In this document: positions 52,780-63,902 of the stretch, one piece after another
Numbering within the stretch: the stretch's first letter is position 1
Layout: each line of letters starts with the position of its first letter
NCBI RefSeq assembly: GCF_018294505.1
Contig: NC_057814.1
Location: 297,707,072 to 297,771,071 of the forward strand
DNA from: Triticum aestivum
Lineage: Eukaryota > Streptophyta > Magnoliopsida > Poales > Poaceae
DNA length: 64,000 nt
Direction of reading: 5' to 3'
The notes under the pieces: generated by a model
Told to the model about the DNA's origin: nothing
Database searches by the model: none
What the model saw: the letters and a program-made list of their open reading frames with translations, nothing else
Position numbers and translations under genes: made by a program

Positions 52780-54201
52780 TGATCGATTGTAAGTACAGTG
52801 GGTTTTTACGCCCAAACTACGGATGTCATGTTCTCCTCAGGGACTAGGCGACGACAATCGTGCAAGACTAAAGCTAGATCACACAATTTTGAGTGATGAA
52901 AACAGCAAAAAAAACCTAAACTATTTAAGATTGTTCTCGAAGATAATCCACACAGACAATGCAAAATAGCAAAGGGAGGTTCAGAATTCACTCACTCTCG
53001 ATCTGGTATTTTTGTATTTTTAATAAGGCACACAACCAATCAGCAGGACAAAGCGGGACTTACTATAGATGATTGAGCTCTACTAAAGGGACTACTAACA
53101 GGAAATAAAATGTCGGGATAACAATAACTAGGACTAGGAATTAACTAGTACAGGGACAAACACACATGCATGAATACACATATAGGATGGCAGAATACTA
53201 ATTCACAGAGCAAAATCACACTGACTTAACATTCTCTGATCAACTGGACATTAACTAGTAAGAACACATAAAAAGATGCACTATATTTAAAAGTACGAAA
53301 CTAAACACATAGCAATTTAAGTACTAGTCATGTAAACAATACACGCCATACACATCTCAATTCTGAATTTTACAAAGCCTGAACCTTACAAGGTCTCAAA
53401 CATCTCAATTACACGGATATTTCAGAGAGAGAGAGAGAGAGACCAGGAGGTTGGAGGAGAAGAAGCAGCAGGGGCGCAACCAGAGAAGGTGCAGTAAGAG
53501 AGAGGAGCAACAGTAGTTCAACAAAGAGGTTGAGAGGAGGAGCAACAGTAGTTGAGGTTCAGAGGGGAATAGCAGCAGTTGCGGTTCAGAGCAGCAGCAG
53601 CGTGGAGGGTTGAGAGAGCAGCAGCAGAGGAAGAGAAGAAGGAGCAGCAGCTTGGGCGCAAGAAGAGTAGCAGGGGCGCATAGGAAGAAGGAGCAATAAC
53701 AAGTTGCATGGAAGAAGGAGCAGCAGCAGGGGACGGTGAGAGAGAAGATGAGCAAGATCGGGGAGCAAGGAGGAGAGAGGCGCGCACAGCACCAGACAAC
53801 CGCGGCCCCTAGTCTGGTAGGGCGCGCGAGGTGATGATGGAGGAAGTAGTGATGGGTTGATGGATGGTGTGGTAGCACGAGGTGGTGATGTGGCGGTGTT
53901 GTGGAGCGGGTGGAGGTGCTGGGTGGCATGAGGTGGTGATGAAGTGGTGTTGTTGGCGCGGTGGTGCTTATGGCGTTGGGTGTGGTAGCCTGGTAGGGAT
54001 GGCGCATATGGATGGCTGTGAGGCGCACCACCATGCTGGCCTGGCCGTGGTGCTGGCCAAAGGTGGAGAAGATCGGGAGAGGGAGAGAGATGAGATGCCA
54101 GGCCCGAAGAAGAATGAGGCACATGCTAGGTATTTTGATCCCCTCCTCTGATCTGCCACTTTTATGATTTGGCCCTCCTCTTCTCTTCATTTCTGCCCAA
54201 G
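52780..54201 (-). repeat. Y 5' LTR, interrupted by CACTA
   Basis: The 3' end (minus) TACAATCGATCA lies at 52780. Homology to the 3' LTR extends to TTCTGCCCAAG at 54201, where the CACTA terminus starts. By comparison with the 3' LTR about 290 bp should remain. They are not found up to 64000, so they lie beyond the window or were lost. Confidence 0.75.
53423..53442. repeat. (AG)n microsatellite
   Basis: About ten uninterrupted AG units inside the Y 5' LTR. The following 400 bp are rich in GAGGAGCAACAG and GGTGATG simple motifs. Confidence 0.85.
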
Positions 54202-54420
54202 CACTACAAAAAACAGACACTTCCGTGATGATACGTGTTTGTCACAGTAGGTCACGTTTTGTGTCACGCATGTACATTCATGACAATTTTATGACGGAAT
54301 TAAGATAGTCATACCTGTGTTGTCGTAGAAGTGTTCCATGACATTACCAAAATTATCATCACGGAAGTGTCCACTTCCATGACGATAAATCGCGCGTCAT
54401 AGAAGTGCTTTCGTCAAGGG
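54202..54420. repeat. CACTA terminal and subterminal repeats
   Basis: After the CACTA terminus, ACTTCCGTGATGA, CATGACA and ACTTCCATGACGA motifs occur in both orientations, the usual arrangement of TNPA-binding sites in this superfamily. Confidence 0.7.
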
Positions 54421-54459
54421 TGACCGACATGTGGCATCGATTGTAACGGGTCGTCGTTA

Positions 54460-55560
54460 AGCTATCGGGTCCAGTTTTGGATCTGATAACCCGTTAACAG
54501 CCCGGACCAATGGGGATTTTCCACATGTAAAATTCTAATTGGCCGGAGGAAACACGTGTTGGCTCAATGTTCGGACAGATGTCATCCACTCATTGGACAG
54601 GAGGCGCCTATGATACGTCGACACATGGCACGGCCCAACAGAGGCCCATTCCAGTGAAAAGGCTAGCCCAGCTAAAGGCCCACCACGTTTTTTCAGACAC
54701 TAGTGGGTTGGCCCGTTAACAGCCCGCCATCTTTTGGGCCAGATTGAGGCCCATAGCAGATCAGTCCCGTTCACATCCTGCCGTGTTTTGGGCCAAATTA
54801 CGGCCCATATCAGATCAGGCCCGTTAACAGGCCACTGTTCTTTTGGGCCCATTCTAAGACATGTTTCTATTTCAGCCTGTTAAATGCCCATTAACCAGTT
54901 CGGCCCGATAATAGTTTCGGCCTGTTAGTGGCTCGTGGTGCATCTGGGACGCTGTCGGCCCGGTTTAACTTTAGGCCCTTTAACGGACCATGCAGAAACT
55001 ACGCTATTTCTTGCCCAAAGTAACTTTAGGCCTCTTAACGGCCCGTAGTCTTCGTGGATAAATTTCAGCCCAAAGGCCTATCGGCCTGTTAATGGCTCGT
55101 GGAATAGTGGGCCTAATTACAGCCCGCATTGAATCAGGCCTGCTTACAACCCATCCGATAATGGCCCATGACACTTTTGGGCCTATGGCCCGCGTGGATA
55201 CCGGCCAGCTTAAAGCCCATAATTTATTGGGCCAAACTGGCCGAGATATTTTTTGGCCTGTTAACTACTCGTCCTATTTGCGCCAAACATGGGCCTTAGG
55301 CAGTTTCGGCCTGTATTGGCCCGTGAATTTTCGGCCCAACGCTGGCCCAATCTAGGTTTTAGCCTGTTAAAAGTCCATGGTGTTCTCTGGCCCAGCTGGC
55401 TAGAACTTTACTCGGCCTGTTAAAGGCGGGAAACTACTATAGGTTTAGACCTGCTAATGGCCCAAGATGATTATAGGCCCACGTTTTGGCCCATATAAGT
55501 AACAGGCCGGCCTGAAGACCGACAACACTAAGATCCACTGAACCTTCCGGCCCAAATTAC
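54460..55560. repeat. Array of GGCCCGTTAACAGCCC motifs
   Basis: About twenty imperfect copies of GGCC(C/T)GTTAA(C/A)(A/G)GCCC, interspersed with TTTTGGGCC and TTTCGGCC, at 30-70 bp spacing. Most are in one orientation. Regularity is too low for a satellite. The position next to a CACTA end points to subterminal repeats. Confidence 0.75.
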
Positions 55561-56455
55561 AGCATACCGACCGATGAATAAACCTAGACTATACAATAAA
55601 GAAATTACGGCATATTACATCCACTGGGAATTGAAGTTCGCTACCGGTGATAATAAAGCGCAACGTGGTCGCGGATAACATGCACTGGGCATCAAAGGTC
55701 GCCACCAGTGCATATAAACGCACCGACAAAAGAATATACAAAACCGAGAGCACTTCAGAAGGCACTAGGCCTTTACAGGACGGGCCCCGCAAGCAGCCGA
55801 ACAAGGTGATGAGACCTCAGTTGTGTCAACGATAGATGCTCCATCCCTAGCTGTATGGCACGATAGTGCGCATGGCAGTCCTCTGACATCTTCTTTGCAT
55901 CTTTGACTTCAAGTCGGAGCTGAGCTGAAGCAAGCCTTTCCGCTTTAAGTTGAGACCGAAGCAGTCGAACTAATTGAGACAGAGACTGCACAGACGTTGT
56001 CTCACACCTGCTGGTGAGTAGCTTCAACTCACTGTCTTCATCAAGACAGGACCTTGGGGTCATCTCGCTGTCCTCAATATGATTTGGCTCACTATCTTCC
56101 CTAAAGTTATGCCTGGCATAAGAGATACGACTCTGAAAGAGAAACAAGGAGACACGTAACAGGTTTCACAATTATATAAGCAAATAAATGGATCTGTTCT
56201 GCATAAGGAACATGCTTTTATAACTACAATTTAAAACTGGTAGTTTTTGCAAACATCCAATCAGATGTAAACAGCAAAGTAAACTGCAGTGGAGGAAATG
56301 ATGCCTATTCAACTCTATACTAGAACAAAGTTTGAAGGCTTAAGAAGGATGAACTTACATTACATGTTAACACGGGCTGGACAAAGCCCATGTCCATGTT
56401 GATGGAAGGATAATTCAATAAATTCCCCAAAGAAAATTCTTTATAAGCGTTGCCA

Positions 56456-57070
56456 TTTTTCTACATTTTGCAAAGAGTAAATATAGATCAAATAATATTG
56501 GAAGAAACAGAGGATAATGAAGCTCAGGTGCAGACTGATGATACATAATCAAATAGCAATTAATTAAGTACAGGGTTACAAGGCAAAAGGTACTGACAAG
56601 AGGAATGCAGACATCAACGTGTGCAGTGGCATTGGCTTTATTCAACATTTTGGTAAGAGTAAATGTAGATATGATAATTTGGAGAAAGTGGAGGGCAGGG
56701 CAGATAAGATGCAGAGTAATGCTAGACAATCAACTATCTCGCGATGCAAGTACAGTAATACCACCACCGTCCGTTATTACTTGTCGCTCAAATGGATGTA
56801 TCTAGCACTATTAAGTTCTAAATACATCCAATTGATCAACAATTAATTCGATACAGAGGGAGTACATGACAACAGGTACATACATGAGCAATCCAAAACT
56901 TCATAACCATTGTGTTAATTCTACATTTATCTAAGAGTAAATATAGATCTTATAATTTCAAGCAAAGGGAGGATAAAGAAGCGAACATTTACAGTGATGC
57001 TACATAATCAAACAGCAATGAGTGTACGTATGCTGACAAAGGGCAAGAGGTACTGACAAGAGCAATGCAG
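56456..57070. repeat. Three diverged copies of an intronic repeat
   Basis: Segments near 56460-56610, 56645-56735 and 56935-57070 share AAGAGTAAATATAGAT, ATAATTT, GA-AATAATCAA-AG and AGGTACTGACAAGAG-AATGCAG. They lie in an intron of gene B. Confidence 0.7.
56761..56862. mobile_element. Stowaway-type MITE (102 bp), decayed
   Basis: Contains ATTACTTGTCGCTCAAATGG and GGATGTATCTAGCAC with the inverted TACATCCAATTGAT, and ends ACAGAGGGAG, all hallmarks of the grass Thalos-like Stowaway. TA flanks both sides (56759-56760 and 56863-56864). The left terminus is mutated to CCACCACCGTCCG. Confidence 0.8.
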
Positions 57071-58184
57071 AGCCCAGTATTGTTGTGAGATCCTATGATC
57101 CTTTGAGCAAGGAGCTTCATCTGAAATTAGTTTTCATACAAGAGAGAAGGTAAGGCACATGCAGAAATTTAGGAGTTCAAATTTTGAATTGATATCATAG
57201 ACAGTACCTGACGCTGGGCTGTCAGCAGTTCTAATAGGGGTTTGGCCAGTGGAGTAGGGGTAGAGTGTGGTACAGTTGGGCCTGTGTTTTCTGTGGCTGC
57301 TGATCTATCTGATTTATCAGGTATCACTACCTTTTCCAAATACCTAGTTTGTACTCCTTGAGGATCTGCACTCACCCTCTTCCTTTTGGACATCTATTAC
57401 GAAAGAACAACATTTGACTGGAAAAACATAGTATGACGACACATGGAATAGGTACAGAAAATGGATAGGTATGGCATATACTCATATATGATGCTTAAAC
57501 TAAGCAGATGGTGTAACAAAGTAGAAGTAATGCAAGAGGTCAGATGCAAAATATGTGCGACCAATACAACCTTGCCAAGTTAGAGCAAGCACCTTGATGG
57601 GTGAATAAGATAGGCCATCCTCCACCATGCCAAGTTTGTTAGCCAGTGGATTGTTCCGCAATATTCCTCTCGTGCGCCCATTCTCATATTCATTTTGATA
57701 ATGTTCAGTACCTGACATGCATGAAAACATAAAAACAAGTGAGATTATCTTTGTAATGCAGAAGTGATTCTAATCCAATACTGCCTCCCTGTAAACCCCT
57801 TTGTGCTATCTCTGCAATTCTTCTGAGAGATGCCATGCATGCTGTAACTTGGTGTGTGCATTAATATAATGTGGCCTACTACTCAAAATATGAGAGCTCC
57901 AGAAGTGATGATACTTCGCAGATGACAGCTTCAACATATAGTAAAGAAGAACAAGTCGACCTGACCTGACAGATTCAAAATATACTAAGGGAGAACAACT
58001 CGACCTGACCAGTCGACCGCAAATGTCTCTGCTACTCTTCCCAACAAGGAACATACTTATTAAAGAAGAGAAGAGGATCATCTTAAAGAAGAGCAGAAGA
58101 GCAAGCAGATTGAAGATATTACAAGTCTTTCTATACAATGTCGGTTGCCCACCCATGATGAACCAGAGCGCACAGAGAAATAGT

Positions 58185-59190
58185 ATTCCTTCCGGTCTCT
58201 CCATATGTGGCTCACATGCATTTCGAAACTAAAGTAGGAACATTTAGCTGACCAATTAAACATCTCTCAGTTTTACTAATATCAGCATAATATCATATTT
58301 GAATTTGTACAACTAAGCTTGTTTAGCTCGATGGGTGGAGAAGTGCTATTACGACACGAACCACGTAGGCTGATCGTGGTCATCATAAAATGGGGAAACC
58401 GTAAGCATGATGAGTATAGTGTTGACCGTGGCAGTGGGATGGCAGATCTGAAGCTGCAAACCGCGCAAAGGGTAGTTAGCAACCGATCTTTGCTTTGAAA
58501 TAACAACTAAGATTTGGTATGGACAAGAAAGTACAGTCAACAAGTGACAAAGAAATGCAATTCTGCTGTCTCTCTATATGTCGCGACATGCATTTGGAAA
58601 CTCAAGTGGGACCTTTAGCTAACCAATTAAATGTGTCTGTTAACTAATATCAGTATCATATCACAATCATATTTGAACAACTAAGCCCTGTGTTGTTTAG
58701 CTTGATGGGTGGAATCATGCTAGTACGACAGAAAGCACCTACGCAGATCATAGTAGAGTAGATAAAAGGGGAAAACCCTAAGCATCAAGAGTAAAATCAG
58801 GAAAGTGGAACTAGCTGGACCAGTGGGTGGCGCACATGCTTTTCGAAACGAATATAGGAACATTAGGTGACCAATTAAACATTCTCTGTTTTAGTAATAT
58901 GAGCATCATATCAGATTCGTATTTCAACACCTAAGCTTTGGAATTATGAGTGGCATGTTGTTTTGCTTGATGGGTTGAGGTCTTGAGGAGCAGTGCTAGC
59001 ACGACACGAAGCACCTACGATGATGGTAGTGAATATAAAGGGGGAAAACCATAAGCTTTACGAGTATAGTGACCGTGCCATGGCGGATCTGAAGGTGCAA
59101 ACCGGACAAAGCTACTTCGCAACCAATGTTTGCTTTCAACTAGCCACTAAGATTTGGTACGGACAAGAAAAGTACAGTAAACAATTTACG
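58185..59190. repeat. Three tandem-like copies, 250-370 bp each, in an intron of gene B
   Basis: Copies at about 58185-58555, 58560-58815 and 58820-59190 share, in order, CACATGC-TTTCGAAAC, ACCAATTAAA, ATCA-ATCATAT, GCTTGATGGGT, ACGACA-GAA-CACCTACG, GGGGAAAACC-TAAGC and CAACTAAGATTTGGTA. The middle copy lacks the last third. Confidence 0.8.
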
Positions 59191-59516
59191 ATCTATTTTC
59201 CGGGTGAGATCAATTATTTAAGCACATATGGAAGAGTACCACCTCTCTTTCGACGCCGTGTAGGCCCCTGCTGATATGTTGAGGGTGCTGCTGGTGCGAT
59301 GGCTGTCGGCGGCGGGGAAGAAGACTTTAGACGGAAGACGGCTGGGTCGGGGGATAAATCATGTTGCCTTGGACGAGGCGGTCGTAGGAGCGGCAACGGC
59401 AAGGTGGACGACGGCGCCGATGAAGCGAGAGGACGCGATGAAAGGATCCTGGTCCGGCGCCGTGGATGAGAGACGTCCATCTCTTGAAGTGGATGACGGG
59501 GTATCGGCTCCGGCAA

Positions 59517-60600
59517 GGTGGAGGATGGGGTGGCGGACGGAGGAGGCTGGCCGCAGTGGGGAGGTTGTTGTGGCGCTGACGGTGTATGAATGGGGAAATG
59601 GAGGGGAGGGGGATTTCAAACTTTGGGCCGCGCTTGTGTGAATGTGGGAAAGTTACGAACTTATCCCCCGTTTAAAATTTCGGACATCACGTCGGTTGGG
59701 GATAGGACGGTAATCTCGCATCTCCCAAATATTTGCCGGTAGCGATTTCGGGCGAGGAGAGGGTGTTTTTCCACCCACGGTTGGCGCCCACGGTGTATGA
59801 ACGGGGCTGCCAGGTAGGGCGGTTGTGTCACGTCTGAGGGAAGTTACACATCTGCCCCTATTTAAAATATTTGCCTACATCGATTTTGGGCGAGGAGAGT
59901 TTTTTTGCCGCCCACCGTGTATGAATGGGGAAATGGAGGGAGAGACACATGTCTTTCGGACGAGCTTGAATCAAATGTGTTTTGCCGCCCACGTTTGGCG
60001 CCCACCGTGTCGGAATTGGCTCAGAGGCAGACGTGTCACGTCTAATTGAAGTTACTAGTCTACCCCTATCGATAGCAGTGTAAATCCGGTCGATAAGGAT
60101 GTCAAAGTGTCTAGGGTAGACAGTAATTTCCATCTCGCAAACACTTGCTTCGGGAAGCCCACAAATGATAGTGTGTGTTTAGCCGCTTCGTTCAAAACTT
60201 GGGAGAATTAGCATTCACGTTTGCCCTGGGCCCTGGCAACTAAATTCAAATCCAATTTGTATTCAGTTACGAATATCCACCGATAATTCTACGTTTTGTT
60301 ATTTATTTCTTCAAAACCACAACAAAGATTTATTCCACCTTTATATATGATTATGATTTAGAAATGTCTTGATCTTCGAATTCAGTAGGTTGGATACTCT
60401 TTGAGTCAAACAGTTATTTCATCCAATACAATATGCTCACACGAAAAACAGTTCACCTTATGTCAATCATACAAGTATTGAGGATTACCTCGCCTAAAAA
60501 ATTCGGATCATTACAACACATGGACAACATAGGGAGTCTTACAACATAATGCACTCAGAGACATGACACAACATGCAAGTACAATAATCTATTGACAATT
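59517..60600. other. Region upstream of gene B, with GCCCACCGTGTATGAA repeats
   Basis: GCGCCCACGGTGTATGAACG (about 59787), GCCGCCCACCGTGTATGAATG (about 59908) and GGCGCCCACCGTGTCGG (about 59998), each near CGATTT-GGGCGAGGAGAG or TTTTGCCGCCC, form three short diverged copies. From 60180 on AT-rich, with nothing recognisable. Confidence 0.6.
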
Positions 60601-61846
60601 TCAACTGGTATCTAAAGAAGAACTGGTATTACCCTGGGCTTCAGATAGCAGAAACAGCAGGACCTCCTCCGTCTTCAAATGCAGCATTCTTACTTCCTCC
60701 AATTCTTGGGTTGCTTGCATATTGTGTGCAGCTAATTGCATAATTTCCAGCCTCAAGATCAAGATTACCTCATTCATGGCAGCCACACCATCTCTTTCTG
60801 CCTCTAGTAGAGCCTCAAGAACTATAATATCTGTGCTCAGACTGCTCTCCGGCGGTGTTGCCTCAGAACTGCTACCATCTGGTAACATGGATGGCGAACT
60901 GCTTCCACAAATAGATTCTGGGGTTGTGCATTGTGTCCTAGTGTGAACGACATCCTGAAAGGTTTCCACTGGACATAAGTAAGAGATAGTTATCACATGA
61001 CTAAGCCTGTAAGCTTACATGGTAAATGACATACGAATTATTGCCAAGCATGGCAAGCTATATTTAAATGGTTCAAAGCAGCATCAGCCGAAAAGAAATT
61101 AAAATGGTAAGATGAAACTTGAAAGGGAGTGTACCACCGCTATATTTAAGTTGCCAAGGCATCTAAGCGGTTCAAATAATCTGAAACCACTTAACAGTGT
61201 GGCCTCATATAAACTATGAAGACAGTCTTGTGATGAAGTTCAGAGGAAAAGTTAAGGACTCAAATGAACTAGGCATGCATTTCTTTATGATAGTACAGCA
61301 GGCACTGCTGACATATTGGCCAACTCAGGTATAGCCTAACAAGTAACAAACAAGCATTCGAATCAAGCAATACAGCAAAGCAGACAACTGAACTATTTGT
61401 AATTCTGTAGGATTACAGGTTGAGGGCACAAGCCAAGAAAGCAGCCCACACGCATTACATTTCACATGTACTAAAACACACTGGCTTACCATATGTTGCT
61501 GTGAAGCCTCGCTGCTGTTGCAATGTTCTTTGAAGATATCGTCAGCATCCCGTGGTTGCAAATCTAGTTGTTGTAGTTTATTCTGCACCCTCTATTTAGG
61601 TAAAATTAATTTTGATCGCATGCACTGGTTCAAATTGATCATCAATGGTTCATCTAAACTAATGAAATAATGGTGTGTGCTTACACGACAATATATCTGC
61701 TTCACTATATTTTTATGCTTGTACGAGGTGCCAGCCCCAAAAGAACAAATATGTTGCTTGATGGGGTTGGCAGCTCCATAATTAATCCTTACTTATGAAG
61801 CCTGTTAACCCAAACAAGTTGGAGTAGGCTAGATATGAAACCCTTT

Positions 61847-61894
61847 CACGAGGACTTCCCAGGAGGTCACCATCTTAGTACTACTCTCGCCCAA
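61847..61894 (-). repeat. 5S rRNA-derived fragment between inverted repeats
   Basis: On the minus strand TTGGGCGAGAGTAGTACTAA, then GATGGTGACCTCCTGGGAAG and TCCTCGTG, matches the 3' half of plant 5S rRNA with one substitution and one missing base. It is bracketed by TATGAAACCC (about 61835) and GGGTTTCATA (about 61898). Cassandra TRIM retrotransposons carry 5S sequence in their LTRs, so this may be a Cassandra remnant. A 5S pseudogene is the alternative. Confidence 0.7.
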
Positions 61895-62639
61895 ATGGGT
61901 TTCATACCCAAAAGACTGGATAGTTTTTAATTAGTCATGCAACTTGGGAAGATCAAGAACACACAAAAAAGTAATGAACAGAGGCTCGGAGCAGTGATGT
62001 AATAGCTAGCATCAGAAAATGTAGGGTAGAACGAACAAAAAAGAGCGGAACCACATGCTAGTTTGTTGATGTGTAATTAAGCATAGAGAACCTGAAGCAG
62101 TCGGAACCAACAGGTGGCATCAGGACAACACCATTATCATAAATATAGTATGCAAGAAGTAAAACAGTAGGCAGTGATATCTAGGAAGTACAGTAACACT
62201 TAGGACAAAACTAAATCATATTAACTATATGTGCACTGGTATGTAATTTAGCACATGTAACATGTTCACAGCCAGAAGTATGGCCCTACAGGTGCAAGCA
62301 GAATAACGCGTCTCATGAAAAATTGAATGATGTCCTGAAGAAATTCAAAGGTGCGATGCTTATTCTAAGAAAGTGAACGTAGGCGCCGGCCGTTGGATAA
62401 TAGTACCTGATTCTCGGCGGCGTATGGGTATCGTTGTCATACTTGATAGCTAAGGATCGCCGATGGTGCTCGTGTTGCGGTTGAGTTTGGGCAGGCTGTC
62501 ACCGTCGCTGAAGCGGCCCCGGTGCTTCGGTTGCGGCGCCTGTTGACATACAAGAAAGCTCATCTGTGGTAAGTGAATAGTTGCATGATAAAGAAGAGAA
62601 AAACCGAAGGAGCACAAATCGAAATAACCTGATGAGGCT

Positions 62640-62945
62640 GCGGCGTCAGTAAAGCAGGGCCGGTGGAGTTGAATATGGCGTCCGTGGAGCGGGTCCGGTG
62701 CAGTGGACGAAGGCTTCGGCGGGCGCGGTGTACAGTGCTTTCGGTGAGGCGGATCTGTTACGGCGGACGAGGGCTTGTATGAAGGGCCAGCGATGGGGCG
62801 GACGAGGGAGTCAGTGAAGGGCCTACACTGTGGTGGACGAGGGCTCCGGTTAAGCAGATCCGGTGCGGTGGACCATGACGGCGGTCAAGGGGATTGGAGC
62901 AGTGGACAAGCCAATCGGTGAAGCGGCTCCGGTGAAGTGGTGAGT
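62640..62945. repeat. Decayed minisatellite in first exon of gene A
   Basis: Five or six imperfect copies of a unit like GGTGCGGTGGACGAGGGCTT followed by CGGTGAAGCGGATCC, at about 45-60 bp spacing. The repeat is within the Pro- and Arg-rich first coding block. Confidence 0.65.
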
Positions 62946-63239
62946 TGGTAGTTGGGGGTTCCAAGGTGCGGAAGGTAAATCCGGTGGGGCGTGAGGTCCA
63001 CCGCTGCGGCGGAGGACTAGATTCGGCGGCTTGCCGTGGTTGGGGATGGGGTCGGGGAGGGGAAGGGGAGGGGCTCTAGGGAAGAATGTTGGTGGCAAAG
63101 TGGGGAAAACAATGGAGTTACCAAAGCAGCCCTTTTCCGTTCATGTGGCAGGGGTAAAACACGAATATCGCAGGGCTAAACTTTCGGGCGCGAGATATTT
63201 TGATGTGAGCAGGAAGTTTGAAAGCTTTTGGTGCCTGAA

Positions 63240-63820
63240 ATTATAAGTGTTCTGCTCTTGTACGGCCTACTATGATATAATGGCTGAGAATTTATTTGTT
63301 TTGCACCCAAAAGAAGGTGCAAGTTTTGAAAATCAATGTCTCAACACGAAACTTAGATTGTCCATTCAATTCAAATATGGATCATTGAGCTAGTACAAGT
63401 AAATACCATCATACAGTCCAATTCAAATGAAATTCCAAATGTGTTTATCCTAAATATGATGACAAAAGCAAAAATGTGATGTGTATGAATAAAGTGGATG
63501 ATTATAAACTTTGAACATGCCCGTATGTGTATATCTCTAGGTTTGATATATGAACTAGAAATCACGAAATCCTGGCTTAAAAAATGTACCTCTTTTTAAA
63601 TGAATTACAAAAGCTAATGATGGAGTCGAATTCCAAAATTCCAATCTTAGGTTTGTAATTCTAGTACATCAAGGTATATCACGCATGTTCAAAAGTATCG
63701 TTATCTCATAGTCCAAACTGTGAAACAAATTGATCAACGATGAGTGCACACACTATTGACCATATATTTCTCAATTACGCTAAAGTCCCTCAAATATGGA
63801 CACCTAACTCATTATCTGAA
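63240..63820. other. AT-rich stretch with nothing recognised
   Basis: No gene, repeat end or RNA seen; presumed body of the CACTA element or neighbouring DNA. Confidence 0.5.
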
Positions 63821-63825
63821 GCCAA

Positions 63826-63902
63826 CCCCCCCCCCCGCCCACCCCCACCCGCTCCGACGCCCCCCGGCCCACCCCCACCCCCTCCAACGCCCCCCGCACA
63901 CA
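63826..63902. repeat. C-rich low-complexity tract
   Basis: Runs of C broken by G and A, with CCCCCGCCCACCCCCACCC and two similar 35-bp halves (CTCCGACGCCCCCCGG and CTCCAACGCCCCCCGC). Reading frames through it are Pro-rich artefacts. Confidence 0.85.

Larger units (their letters stand above)
48246..54201 (-). mobile_element. Y: Athila-like Gypsy element without pol
   Basis: On the minus strand: 5' LTR (52780-54201, then interrupted by CACTA), Athila-type primer-binding site, gag plus extension, a repetitive 3' untranslated region, polypurine tract, and a 3' LTR (49082 to 48246, truncated). LTR termini are TGAT and ATCA. There is no protease, RT, RNase H or integrase, so it depended on another element. 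The gag reading is nearly intact, suggesting a relatively recent or selectively maintained lineage. Confidence 0.8.
55773..59516 (-). pseudogene. CACTA-borne gene B, multi-exon, coiled-coil C-terminus
   Basis: Exon-like blocks on the minus strand: 59516 downward (MPEPIPRHPLQEMDVSHPRR), 57710-57593 (GTEHYQNEYENGRTRGILRN, then donor GTGCTT), 57393-57207 (MSKRKRVSADPQGVQTRYLE, then donor GTACTG), a possible small one at 57126, and the last, 56132-55773, after TTTCAG (SRISYARHNFREDSEPNHIE; LRSQLKAERLASAQLRLEV), stop at 55773. The last exon is a heptad-like coiled coil. I know no function. Location next to CACTA subterminal repeats makes a TNPA-like accessory protein possible. Exon junction phases were not all verified. 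Confidence 0.45.
60601..63098 (-). pseudogene. CACTA-borne gene A, multi-exon, coiled-coil C-terminus
   Basis: Exon-like blocks on the minus strand: 63098-62629 (MPPTFFPRAPPLPLPDPIPN, Pro-rich), 62538-62407 (between CAACAG and GTACTA), 61591-61490 (RVQNKLQQLDLQPRDADDIF, donor GTAAGC) and 60968-60601 (ETFQDVVHTRTQCTTPESIC; DIIVLEALLEAERDGVAAMN; EIMQLAAHNMQATQELEEV), stop at 60601. The last exon is a coiled coil. Layout resembles gene B: Pro-rich first exon, short middle exons, coiled-coil end, which suggests duplicates or two accessory genes of one CACTA. Phase between the last two blocks does not match in my reading, so the copy may be broken or an exon is missed. Confidence 0.45.

Noticed and set aside
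59276..59641. Plus-strand 121-codon frame
   Set aside because: It lies antisense to the Pro-rich first exon of gene B. The Gly/Arg/Val composition and the absence of motifs suggest the complement of a GC-rich exon.
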